This document shows, piece by piece, positions 36,009-44,333 of a stretch of 64,000 nt of DNA (positions within the stretch are counted from its first letter, which is position 1; each line of letters begins with the position of its first letter). The translations under genes and the position numbers were made by a program. The notes beneath the pieces are model-generated. The model did no database searches. It was not told the DNA's origin and saw nothing but the letters and a program-made list of their open reading frames with translations. Origin of the DNA: Vibrio mangrovi (GTDB taxonomy: Bacteria > Pseudomonadota > Gammaproteobacteria > Enterobacterales > Vibrionaceae); contig NZ_AP024884.1 of NCBI RefSeq assembly GCF_024346955.1, forward strand, positions 744,001-808,000, written 5' to 3'.

Positions 36009-36136
36009 TTTAAAACCGCTGTAGTGAAGTCACCCACGCCGTCTTATCACAAGTCAGCGAAGCCGTACTGACTTTATAAAAGGCTTGTGCGATATTATGC
36101 ACATAACTCAGCGTAAGATGGAATAAACTGCGAGAT

Positions 36137-37366
36137 ATGGATCGAAATAACATCCCGTACTTTCGCCGGAAGCAACAGGCTCAGGATGCAGCCTTATCCG
36201 GTGAGCTGAAAGATATCCGTTCTGAGAGTCCTCCGGCGACAACACTTTCCCGGCGCGTGTCTGTCTACCCTACTCTGAAAAAGTATCTCGTCACGACCAT
36301 CCGGCTGTTAACCTGGCTATTGGTGTGTATCGGCGCATTAGCGTTTATCTACGACCGGACTGACAATGTTCATGCCCGGACCATGCAGGCTTTGCAGGTT
36401 TTATCTTCAACAACCAATTATGGCCCGGCAGAAGCGGAAGCACTCAAGTATCTGATCCGCAGTGATTGCCTGGGGTTCGAACAGTTTGACTGGTTTAACC
36501 CGCAGATGATCGGCAGAGACGATTCATGGCAGCAACATGTGCGTTCAGGTCTGAGAAAGTTACTTTGTGTCCGCACCAGACAACGGCTGTATGACCTGCA
36601 TATCGGCAATCAGGATTTCACGACCCTTTTCGATTATGATACGTGGCTGTATCCATGGTTCGAACGATCATCATTTATCAATCCCATATTTTCCCGGATG
36701 GAAGTGCGTTATGGCTACTTTTACCATTCCAGTTTCAAGAATGCTAACTTTGAGTTTGTGAATTTCTTTGATACGAATCTGGCAAATACCAGCTTTGAAG
36801 AAGCCACACTTGTTGGGATCGACTTTATCTCTGATGTGCCGGTATTAAAGCAGTTTCGGGAGGAAAAGAAAGATACGAACGCCGAAAACATCCATTACGA
36901 ACTCGATATGCTGCGGCTGAACAACACTGCTTTTACTCAAAGTCATCTGTCTTCGGTCAGATTTAAAAATGCCTATCTTGAGAGAAGTCGCTTCGCTGAT
37001 TCTCAGCTCTGGGATGTTTCCTTTACTGACAGTGAGTTAACCAGCAGTCATTTCGATCATTCAGAACTCAATAATGTCCGCTTTCAAGACAGCAATCTCA
37101 GTTGGGCCTCTTTCCGGCAGAGTAAAATCACGGTCACCAACCGCAACGCAACCAAAATATTCGCCGGTACTGATCTGACCCATACCGATTTCACCCAAAC
37201 AGACTGGGCTGCTGAGTTCTACCAATCAGATAAAGATTTGTATCTTTACGACACGATTCGTGAACACAATCAGGAAGCAATTGACTTAATTTGTCTGGCA
37301 CTCAGACAGGGAAAGAACTGGCAGCAGTCTTTAAGAAATCAGATGTTCACCTGCTCTCAGCCCTGA
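36137..37366 (+). CDS. Membrane-anchored pentapeptide-repeat protein
   Basis: 409 residues. A cytoplasmic basic N-terminus leads to one membrane helix (about 55-72), a linker region, and then pentapeptide repeats in two blocks (FKNANFEFVNFFDTNLANTS from about 200; LNNTAFTQSHLSSVRFKNAY from about 258 to 350). The A(D/N)LXX-type repeats form a right-handed quadrilateral helix. Role unknown; many mediate protein contacts or mimic DNA. The last 10 bases overlap the 3' end of the convergent glycerate kinase gene. Confidence 0.8.
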   Translation: MDRNNIPYFRRKQQAQDAALSGELKDIRSESPPATTLSRRVSVYPTLKKYLVTTIRLLTWLLVCIGALAFIYDRTDNVHARTMQALQVLSSTTNYGPAEAEALKYLIRSDCLGFEQFDWFNPQMIGRDDSWQQHVRSGLRKLLCVRTRQRLYDLHIGNQDFTTLFDYDTWLYPWFERSSFINPIFSRMEVRYGYFYHSSFKNANFEFVNFFDTNLANTSFEEATLVGIDFISDVPVLKQFREEKKDTNAENIHYELDMLRLNNTAFTQSHLSSVRFKNAYLERSRFADSQLWDVSFTDSELTSSHFDHSELNNVRFQDSNLSWASFRQSKITVTNRNATKIFAGTDLTHTDFTQTDWAAEFYQSDKDLYLYDTIREHNQEAIDLICLALRQGKNWQQSLRNQMFTCSQP

Positions 37367-38514
37367 TCGCCAGAGAACAGTCTTGCGCCGGTTTGCAGCA
37401 GCCCGGCAACCTGAAGGGTTGTCTGGTGAAGATTGTTCCGGGCCTGACTGAGCGCATCTTCCAGCGTCACGATGGACTGAACCGTACCGAAAGCTGCATC
37501 AATACCGGCATCGTTGAGTTGTTGTCGGGTTGCTTTGACACTGCCGGCAATAGCAATCACCGGCTTGCCATACCGTTTTGCCACACGAGCAATGCCGACC
37601 GGAACTTTGCCATTCAGGCTTTGTGTATCAAGGCATCCTTCGCCGGTAATGACCAAATCACAGCAGGCAATTTCCTCTTCCAGCGCGACCGCTTCCATCA
37701 CCAGCTCGATTCCCGGACATAACCGGGCATGAAGAAAAGCGATAAGCGCAGCACCAACGCCACCAGCCGCCCCGGCTCCGGGCTGTTCATCAACCGCTTT
37801 CCCCGACTGTGCCTGAATGACGTCGGCATAATGTGCCAATGCCAAATCCAGCGCTTGCACCATCGCCGGGGTTGCTCCTTTCTGCGGGCCGTACACCGCA
37901 GCAGCACCCGATGGTCCGGTTAGCGGATTGGTGACATCACAGGCCACTTCGATGCGACATGACTGCAAACGCGGATCCAGACCGGACAGATCAATCGCAT
38001 CCAGCCGGGATAACGCTTCGCCACCGGCAGGCAGCTCACGTCCTGCGGCATCGAGAAATGAAGCGCCCAGCGCCTGCATCATACCCACGCCACCATCATT
38101 AGTCGCACTGCCGCCAATGCCCAGCACTAAATGACGAATGCCATCATCCAGTGCCGCTTTGATCAACTGTCCGGTGCCAAAACTGGTCGTCAGTAACGGA
38201 TTGCGCTGCGCCGGAGCGATCAATGCCAGTCCACTGGCAGCGGCCATTTCAATAAACGCCATTTGGCGGTCAGCACTCATGCCCCACCCGGCATCGATTT
38301 CCTCTCCGAGCGGATTTTTCACCCTTGCCGTAACTTTCTGCCCCTGACGGGCAGTCACCAGCGCATCGACAAACCCTTCCCCGCCATCGGCGACCGGCTT
38401 CTGCACACAAGATGCTTCAGGGAAAACCTGCTTCCAGCTCTTTGCAATGATGTCAGCCACATCTACCGCACTCAGACTCTCTTTAAAGGAATCGGGGGCA
38501 ATCACAATCTTCAT
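37357..38514 (-). CDS. Glycerate kinase (GarK/GlxK family)
   Basis: 385 residues, the expected length. The N-terminus MKIVIAPDSFKESLSA and the GIGGSATNDGGVGM and GEGCLDTQSLNGK motifs are characteristic of family-1 (GarK-like) glycerate 2-kinases. It phosphorylates glycerate, giving 2-phosphoglycerate in the cytoplasm. Monocistronic; its 3' end overlaps the pentapeptide gene by 10 bases on the opposite strand. Confidence 0.92.
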   Translation of the reverse strand: MKIVIAPDSFKESLSAVDVADIIAKSWKQVFPEASCVQKPVADGGEGFVDALVTARQGQKVTARVKNPLGEEIDAGWGMSADRQMAFIEMAAASGLALIAPAQRNPLLTTSFGTGQLIKAALDDGIRHLVLGIGGSATNDGGVGMMQALGASFLDAAGRELPAGGEALSRLDAIDLSGLDPRLQSCRIEVACDVTNPLTGPSGAAAVYGPQKGATPAMVQALDLALAHYADVIQAQSGKAVDEQPGAGAAGGVGAALIAFLHARLCPGIELVMEAVALEEEIACCDLVITGEGCLDTQSLNGKVPVGIARVAKRYGKPVIAIAGSVKATRQQLNDAGIDAAFGTVQSIVTLEDALSQARNNLHQTTLQVAGLLQTGARLFSGDQG

Positions 38515-38654
38515 CAGTTTTTCTCCGCAGGAAAGGCTGGCATCTCAAAGTATTCTACACAGACCAATGGCTTGCGGCAGAGGATTCTTTATGACCGATG
38601 CCCGAAATCTCATACTTTTTTCATACTTTTGCTTTTCTGCAATCTGATAACTTT

Positions 38655-38876
38655 CCTTTTGTACCGGCAAAATCCGGTACCGGGCGTAGGAACCCGTCGT
38701 ATCTCACAGCATATATCATTGCCAACACTATGTTGGTTTCTTATTATGTACGGCCTCAGTGCATCTGAATTATGGTGGACTGGACAAGGCAGCCTTGGCT
38801 GGCCGTATCGTGAGTGCGGTATTCCTACACCTTGTTCTAGTTCACCACCCAGAGCGTAGGAACTTTGTGTGGTGAT
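38655..38876 (+). ncRNA. C4-like structured antisense RNA / leader
   Basis: Contains GTACCGG / CCGGTAC (38661-38680), then a CGGG-CGTAGGAA-CCCG hairpin (38681-38696). A second GCGTAGGAAC lies inside a CACCAC / GTGGTG stem (38843-38874), and TTCCTAC between them (around 38822) can pair with either. This layout matches my memory of the phage C4 antisense RNA class (GTAGGAACCC motif, target with TTCC). It precedes a 65-residue gene whose start is 25 bases downstream. Confidence 0.55.
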
Positions 38877-38900
38877 TTAAAATAACTCACGGAGTCTACT

Positions 38901-39098
38901 ATGTTTGAAACCATCCACTATGATCACGAATTTGCGCAGAAAGCCCGCGAATACCTCCGCCAACTGGAAGAAATGTTTGAAGCCGAACAGCGGCAGAACA
39001 GTCAGGAGTTGCGGAATGTATTGCTGTATCTCAATAACCTGATCACTACGCATTATGTGCAGTATTACGATGTGACTGATGAGGAAAGCCTGATGTAA
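38901..39098 (+). CDS. Small helical protein downstream of the C4-like RNA
   Basis: 65 residues, mostly one or two amphipathic helices (REYLRQLEEMFEAEQRQNSQELRNVLLYL), acidic C-terminus. A CACGGAG ribosome site precedes ATG 38901. Similar short proteins occur in Vibrio, from memory, with no function. Its position suggests control by the C4-like RNA. Confidence 0.7.
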   Translation: MFETIHYDHEFAQKAREYLRQLEEMFEAEQRQNSQELRNVLLYLNNLITTHYVQYYDVTDEESLM

Positions 39099-39145
39099 GT
39101 TTTTGATCGGTTTGTTTTCCGGGCTGCGGCTGTGTACCGCACAAT

Positions 39146-39243
39146 AAAAAAAGCCAGTCACAAGAAGTGTGACTGGCTGTCAATATGAACAAAATTTGGT
39201 TCACTAACAACGTCAGTTGGCTAGGTGACCCTCGGCTTAATAA
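39146..39243 (-). ncRNA. Candidate small RNA with own promoter and terminator
   Basis: On the minus strand: -35 TTGGCA (39276-39271), 16-base spacer, -10 TACAAT (39254-39249), start near 39243. A terminator follows: GCCAGTCACA / TGTGACTGGC (39153-39177), then seven T. No ORF lies between them. A second dyad ACTAAC / GTCAGT is inside. Length about 97 bases. The same hairpin may also end the 38901 gene in the other direction. Confidence 0.6.
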
Positions 39244-39270
39244 GGGTCATTGTATATAGAGCAGTATCCG

Positions 39271-39637
39271 TGCCAACTTTTTATAAAAAAATAACTCTTT
39301 GTTATATATGAATAAAATAATCACTCACGCCTAAACGATCCTAACATGCTTGCAATAAAGCCCATATTCAATTTGTAATATGAGAAGTTATTTTCATTTT
39401 GCAATGATGCATATTGCGAAGTGCAACTTCATGTTGTGATAAGTTATGATACTTTGTCGTAGCGAATTTCGTACTTTTCTTTGTCAGTAGCTCTGCAGAA
39501 TAGTGACTTAAAGACTCTGTTTTATATTCCATTAAATACATAATTTCTGTAAAATCACACCCGGTGAAATTAAACAGAACTATGATGTCGCAGATTTTAG
39601 CGGTTAATCCAATCTTAAACATATTTCGGAACATTCG
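39271..39637. other. AT-rich gap between the sRNA and the 39638 gene
   Basis: About 370 AT-rich bases. A 100-codon frame on the minus strand (39368-39670) is probably chance: it overlaps the start of the next gene and has no ribosome site. No other structure seen. Confidence 0.4.
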
Positions 39638-40102
39638 TTGATTACAATTAAACCAAACCGAATCATACAAATACTACTGATTACTAGTCCATTGATTGGT
39701 TTCATTCTTATATCAAGTCTTCTAGTTCAGACAGTTATTGATGCATTTCACCAGTTGGTCACTATTTTTCTGTTCATTAGCTGGGGTATCACCGGTCTGT
39801 TTTTCCGTTGCATTTTATTCCATGTATGGAACGCAAAAATAATATCCAGTTCACAAGGTGTAAAATTTGGTTATCAAAAATTAATACCTTGGCCTGAAAT
39901 ATCAAGAATTGAACCTACAGTAGGCTCTGGCCGTTATGCCGGTATCAGAGTGTATTTTAACCGAAACATATATCGTGAACTTCCATTTTGGAGAAGGCCG
40001 TTGGTTTCAAAGGAACAATACCACATAGACTATAACACAGGAATGCTTTTCTATAAGTCATCACATGATATCGTTAACGAAATAATCAAAGGTAAACAAT
40101 AA
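39638..40102 (+). CDS. Small two-TM protein with PH-like tail
   Basis: 154 residues from TTG 39638 (weak ribosome site). Two membrane helices (about 9-30 and 37-60) are followed by a beta-rich domain with a basic/aromatic IPWPEISRIEPTVGSG segment like bacterial PH-domain proteins. It precedes a secreted protein gene by 21 bases; the two are AT-rich and probably cotranscribed. Function unknown. Confidence 0.6.
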   Translation: MITIKPNRIIQILLITSPLIGFILISSLLVQTVIDAFHQLVTIFLFISWGITGLFFRCILFHVWNAKIISSSQGVKFGYQKLIPWPEISRIEPTVGSGRYAGIRVYFNRNIYRELPFWRRPLVSKEQYHIDYNTGMLFYKSSHDIVNEIIKGKQ

Positions 40103-40123
40103 ATACTACAGCAAGGTACTCAT

Positions 40124-40549
40124 ATGAAATTACTGACATTATTATTTAGTCTTATTTTACTCTCACCATCAGTATTATCAAAGTCAACACCACAACGCCT
40201 GGTCGTTGATAAAGAGCATATACAAATGGGACAGCAGGGCCAAGTATATATAATTCAACCGAGTGATGAATTAATCATTGATGCAAGTAGATATGATTAC
40301 ACGTCATTTAGCTCAATGTTATCTGATACTCCCAATACAGCAAAAGTCATTATAGATGGAACTGAATTTTCATTTTATTGGGAAAAAGAGAAAAACGAAT
40401 ATTTATTAAACAAAGATAGTCTAGTTTCTCACAAAGATATATTTAAAGGATTCGAATCTGGAAAAGAAATCATGTTTGCACTCGGAAAATCAGAAAAAGG
40501 AATTGGTGCATTTTATGTATATTGGGTCGGTAAAGCCTTAGTTAAATAA
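40124..40549 (+). CDS. Small secreted or periplasmic protein, unknown
   Basis: 141 residues with a signal peptide (MKLLTLLFSLILLSPSVLS, cleavage near 19-20). The mature part is beta-rich, without cysteines. AAGG lies before ATG 40124. Codon use is AT-rich like the preceding gene. No family recognised. Confidence 0.65.
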   Translation: MKLLTLLFSLILLSPSVLSKSTPQRLVVDKEHIQMGQQGQVYIIQPSDELIIDASRYDYTSFSSMLSDTPNTAKVIIDGTEFSFYWEKEKNEYLLNKDSLVSHKDIFKGFESGKEIMFALGKSEKGIGAFYVYWVGKALVK

Positions 40550-40634
40550 ATTGTACAATACTGATTATGCATTGCCATGAAGTTGTAGTAGGCTACAGCA
40601 TAACCTATCCCTTCCAGAGCAAGCAGAGGTGCAC

Positions 40635-41363
40635 ATGAAAGTAGCAGCAGTCCAGTTTAAGCCAGTGATTGGTGATCTCGAGAACAATATTAATCGGCAT
40701 GTGGCGCTGATTGAACTGGCCGTTCAGGAAGGTGCTGATTTAGTCTATTTCCCTGAGTTGTCTGTCACCGGGTATGAAGCACAGCTGGCAAAGTCATTTG
40801 CTCTGGAGTTAAAGGATAACGACTTCGGTATCTTTCAAAATCTCAGTGATACACACGGTGTCACGATTGGTGTCGGTGTTCCGCTTTTATCCGGAGATCA
40901 GGTACAGATCGGCATGATTTGGTTTGCAGCAGACAAACCTCAGGCGAGCTATAAAAAGCAGTTACTCCACTCGACTGAACTCTCCTTTTTTGTTCCCGGC
41001 ACAGAACAGCTTATATTACACAACGGAAATGATCGGCTGGCACCGGCTATTTGCTACGAATCGCTGCGACCCGAGCATGCTGACAATGCCGCCAGTATGG
41101 GAACGAACGTGTATCTTGCCAGTGTTGCCGAATCTTCAACGGGCCTCGAAGGCGCAATGAAGCATTATTCAAAGATAGCGAAGCAACATCACATGTATGT
41201 TGTGCTGGCAAACTGCCTCGGCTCTTGTGGCAATTTTATGGGTACCGGACATTCTGCCTCATGGGATGCCAACGGTCACTTGCTGGCACAAATGGACGGT
41301 GAGTCTGAAGGGATCTTACTGGTTGATACCGAAAACCGTGACACGGATATTATCAGAATATAG
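40635..41363 (+). CDS. Carbon-nitrogen hydrolase (nitrilase superfamily)
   Basis: 242 residues from ATG 40635 (AGAGG before it; GTG 40629 is less likely). The catalytic triad is visible: Glu41 in YFPELSVTGY, Lys in SYKKQL (107/108), and Cys140 in PAICYESLRPEHA. The family hydrolyses amides or nitriles; the exact substrate cannot be told. It is cytoplasmic and stands alone. Confidence 0.9.
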   Translation: MKVAAVQFKPVIGDLENNINRHVALIELAVQEGADLVYFPELSVTGYEAQLAKSFALELKDNDFGIFQNLSDTHGVTIGVGVPLLSGDQVQIGMIWFAADKPQASYKKQLLHSTELSFFVPGTEQLILHNGNDRLAPAICYESLRPEHADNAASMGTNVYLASVAESSTGLEGAMKHYSKIAKQHHMYVVLANCLGSCGNFMGTGHSASWDANGHLLAQMDGESEGILLVDTENRDTDIIRI

Positions 41364-41426
41364 TTCCACTGGCCGGCTCTCAGAAGCGAACCACTCTCAT
41401 TCTTTTCAATTTTCATCTCAACCTTC

Positions 41427-41443
41427 GCCCGGTTTAACCGGGC
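41427..41443. terminator. Palindromic hairpin between convergent genes
   Basis: GCCCGG-TTTAA-CCGGGC lies between the convergent hydrolase and TetR genes. No T-run on either strand, so termination strength is doubtful. Confidence 0.4.
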
Positions 41444-41469
41444 AATATCGCAATGATTTACAGTCACTA

Positions 41470-42081
41470 TTATTCCTCTTGTGCTGGCTGAACCAGCATC
41501 CGGATCGCGCAGTCACACATATCCTCGATATGCTGACTGTCGGCATAGACACCATCAATCACCAGCCGGGCTAAGCCGTGCATCGTACTCCAGATAACCT
41601 GAGCCAGCCGCAGGGTCGCTTCCTGTGAAGAGAAAAGCCCCTGCTGTTGCCAGCGGGCGGTAATATCGACCTGATACTGAAAACAGAGATAAGCAATTTC
41701 CTTGAGCGCCGGAGTCGCCTGCGCCTGTTTCCAGATCGCCCGGCCGAACATCAGATCATAAGTTTCCGGCGCTGCGGTTGCATCGTGAATATACTGGTAG
41801 AAAAAGCGGCGGAATGTCTCACGCTGATCAGCCTCAGCACATTCGATTAACTGGCTGGTGGACTGATACCAGTGATGAAACCCCTGCTCTGCCAGAGCGC
41901 AGAGTAACGCATTCTTATCCTGAAAATGGTGATACAACGCCGTGCGTGAAACCCCGACTTTATCAGCCAGTTTACGCAGTGACAGCGCTTCAATACCGGC
42001 TTCTCTCAGCATCGTACCGGCAGCCTGCAACAGGCTCCGGCGTAAATCACCATGATGGTAGTTTGATTTTTCGCTATTCAT
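41470..42081 (-). CDS. TetR-family transcriptional regulator
   Basis: 203 residues from ATG 42081. A longer frame to 42216 would add 45 residues unlike the family and would run through the operators, so it is rejected. The N-terminal HTH is clear (SLRKLADKVGVSRTALYHHFQDK). A ligand-binding helical domain follows. It is divergent from the fadH-like gene, with two identical-type palindromes between them, so it is the probable repressor of both. Confidence 0.9.
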   Translation of the reverse strand: MNSEKSNYHHGDLRRSLLQAAGTMLREAGIEALSLRKLADKVGVSRTALYHHFQDKNALLCALAEQGFHHWYQSTSQLIECAEADQRETFRRFFYQYIHDATAAPETYDLMFGRAIWKQAQATPALKEIAYLCFQYQVDITARWQQQGLFSSQEATLRLAQVIWSTMHGLARLVIDGVYADSQHIEDMCDCAIRMLVQPAQEE

Positions 42082-42103
42082 GATAGGTAAATTAGCACGA
42101 ATC

Positions 42104-42116
42104 TTGACAGTGTCAA
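42104..42116. promoter_or_regulatory. TetR operator, site 1
   Basis: TTGACAGTGTCAA, a palindrome that also contains a TTGACA -35-like hexamer. It lies 23 bases before the TetR start. Confidence 0.65.
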
Positions 42117-42130
42117 AATCATAGACAATA

Positions 42131-42143
42131 TTGACACTGTCAA
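42131..42143. promoter_or_regulatory. TetR operator, site 2
   Basis: TTGACACTGTCAA, same dyad as site 1, 27 bases centre to centre and 25 bases before the fadH ATG. Binding here would block the fadH promoter. Confidence 0.65.
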
Positions 42144-42167
42144 GATAAAAACGTGAGGACTTCATCC

Positions 42168-44198
42168 ATGACTGCATCACCGGCTCATCCACACTATCCG
42201 CATCTTTTTCAGCCACTGGACTTAGGATTTACCACTCTGAAAAACCGGGTGCTGATGGGCTCAATGCATACCGGGCTTGAAGAAATTCCTTACGGCGAAA
42301 AACGCCTTGCGGCCTATTATGCCGAGCGGGCCAGAGGTGGTGTTGGCCTGATTGTCACCGGCGGCATCGGTCCCAATCCGGAAGGCGCGACACATATTCA
42401 TAGTCCCGGTTTAGTGACGGCAGAACATATTCAGGCCCACCGGACTATCACTCAGGCGGTTCATGCCGAAGGCGGGAAAATCTGTCTGCAAATTCTGCAT
42501 ACCGGACGATACGCTTATAATCCAAATCTGGTGGCACCTTCCGCGATTCAGGCTCCGATCAATACCTTTAAACCTCATGCTCTCGATGATGAGGGCATTG
42601 AAAAACAGCTCGGCGATTTTGTGCATACAGCCCTCAATGCGCAGCAGGCAGGCTATGATGGAGTGGAAATTATGGGCTCTGAAGGTTACCTGCTCAATCA
42701 GTTTATTGCCGGACGTACCAATCAGCGTCACGACCAATGGGGCGGTAGCTATCACAACCGGATGCGCTTTCCGCTGGAAGTAGTACGCCGGGTCAGGGAA
42801 GCGGTCGGCGAACACTTTATTCTCATCTATCGCCTGTCGATGCTGGATCTGGTGGAAGGCGGCTCCAGTGCGGAGGAAATTATTGAACTCGGTCAGGCGA
42901 TTGAAGCGGCCGGAGCGACGCTGATCAATACCGGCATCGGCTGGCATGAAGCCAGAATCCCCACGATTGCGACCTGTGTTCCCCGGGCTGCGTTTACCTG
43001 GGTGACTAAGCATTTCCGTCAGGCATTCACCATTCCGGTGATCACCACCAACCGGATCAATACCCCGGAAATGGCCGAAAGTGTGTTAGCCAGAGGCGAT
43101 GCAGATATGGTTTCTATGGCCCGCCCTTTTCTGGCCGATCCTGATTTTGTTTATAAAGCACAACATAGCCGCAGCGATGAGATCAACACCTGTATCGGCT
43201 GTAATCAGGCCTGTCTCGATCATGTTTTTGCCGGGAAGCTGGCCAGTTGTCTGGTCAACCCGTTTGCCTGTCATGAAACTGAGCTGGTACTCAGCTCTGC
43301 CGCACAACATAAACAGGTTTACGTGATCGGTGCCGGCCCGGCCGGACTGGCCGCCGCAGTCACCGCCGCCCGGCGAGGTCACCGGGTCACATTATTTGAT
43401 GCAGCAGAAGAGATCGGCGGGCAGTTTAATCTTGCCAGACAGATTCCGGGCAAATCAGAATTCAATGAAACCCTACGCTATTTCGGGCGCCAGCTGGAAC
43501 GCTTACAGATCGATGTCCGGCTCAATACCAGAATAGATGCTGAACAGTTGAATCACTCCGATGCCGATGAAATTATTGTTGCTACGGGTGTCTGTCCCCG
43601 TAAGCCGGACATCGACGGCATCGATCATGCCAAGGTGCTGAGTTATCTGGATGTATTACGGGATAAGAAACCGGTCGGTAAGCAGGTCGCGATTATCGGA
43701 GCCGGCGGAATCGGATTTGATGTGGCAGAGTATCTGTCTCATCCGCCAATGCCAGTGTCTGTCCGGACATTTATGCAGGAATGGGGCATCGATATGACGC
43801 TGCACGCCCGTGGCGGTGTCGAAGGCATTCAACCCCAGCCACTGCCATCTCCCCGCCAGATTTATCTGCTCCAGCGCAAAAATACCAAAGTCGGGGCCGG
43901 ACTGGGGAAAACCACCGGCTGGATACACCGCACCGAACTACAACACAGAGGTGTACAGATGATGTCAGGCTGTGAATATCTGCGCATTGATGATGAGGGT
44001 CTGTGGCTGCGGGTCAACGAGGAAGAACAGTGCCTGCCGGTTGATCATGTGGTGATTTGTGCCGGACAGGAACCGCTGCGGACACTGATTGACGGGCTCG
44101 ACAAACCTTATCATCTGATCGGTGGTGCAGATGTCGCCGCAGAACTGGATGCCAAACGGGCCATTCATCAGGGAACTGTCACAGCGATGCAGATATAA
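42168..44198 (+). CDS. fadH: 2,4-dienoyl-CoA reductase, FadH-like
   Basis: 676 residues from ATG 42168 (GAGGA 8 bases before; GTG 42153 lies inside the ribosome site). Order: old-yellow-enzyme barrel with FMN (residues about 10-340), [4Fe-4S] cysteines in CIGCNQACLDH and a later Cys pair, then FAD/NADPH domains (GAGPAGL, GAGGIGFD). It reduces 2,4-dienoyl-CoA in unsaturated fatty-acid oxidation. Length agrees with E. coli FadH (672). Controlled by the divergent TetR gene. Confidence 0.9.
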   Translation: MTASPAHPHYPHLFQPLDLGFTTLKNRVLMGSMHTGLEEIPYGEKRLAAYYAERARGGVGLIVTGGIGPNPEGATHIHSPGLVTAEHIQAHRTITQAVHAEGGKICLQILHTGRYAYNPNLVAPSAIQAPINTFKPHALDDEGIEKQLGDFVHTALNAQQAGYDGVEIMGSEGYLLNQFIAGRTNQRHDQWGGSYHNRMRFPLEVVRRVREAVGEHFILIYRLSMLDLVEGGSSAEEIIELGQAIEAAGATLINTGIGWHEARIPTIATCVPRAAFTWVTKHFRQAFTIPVITTNRINTPEMAESVLARGDADMVSMARPFLADPDFVYKAQHSRSDEINTCIGCNQACLDHVFAGKLASCLVNPFACHETELVLSSAAQHKQVYVIGAGPAGLAAAVTAARRGHRVTLFDAAEEIGGQFNLARQIPGKSEFNETLRYFGRQLERLQIDVRLNTRIDAEQLNHSDADEIIVATGVCPRKPDIDGIDHAKVLSYLDVLRDKKPVGKQVAIIGAGGIGFDVAEYLSHPPMPVSVRTFMQEWGIDMTLHARGGVEGIQPQPLPSPRQIYLLQRKNTKVGAGLGKTTGWIHRTELQHRGVQMMSGCEYLRIDDEGLWLRVNEEEQCLPVDHVVICAGQEPLRTLIDGLDKPYHLIGGADVAAELDAKRAIHQGTVTAMQI

Positions 44199-44333
44199 GC
44201 GGCAACATCTGAAGATAAAGTCTTCCGGCGCAAATCGGCTAGCGCGATAAAAAATCGGGTTAAAAACGAACTAATGGCGGCAAATGTTCACTCATAGCAA
44301 TAAGTTATGATTTTCCTGATGTAGGTGAAGCAG

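Noticed and set aside
39368..39670. 100-codon minus-strand ORF
   Set aside because: No ribosome site, overlaps the start of the gene at 39638 on the other strand, and the AT-rich sequence gives such frames by chance.
42082..42216. Extended N-terminus of the TetR regulator
   Set aside because: It would translate through both operators, and TetR HTH domains start close to the N-terminus as with ATG 42081.
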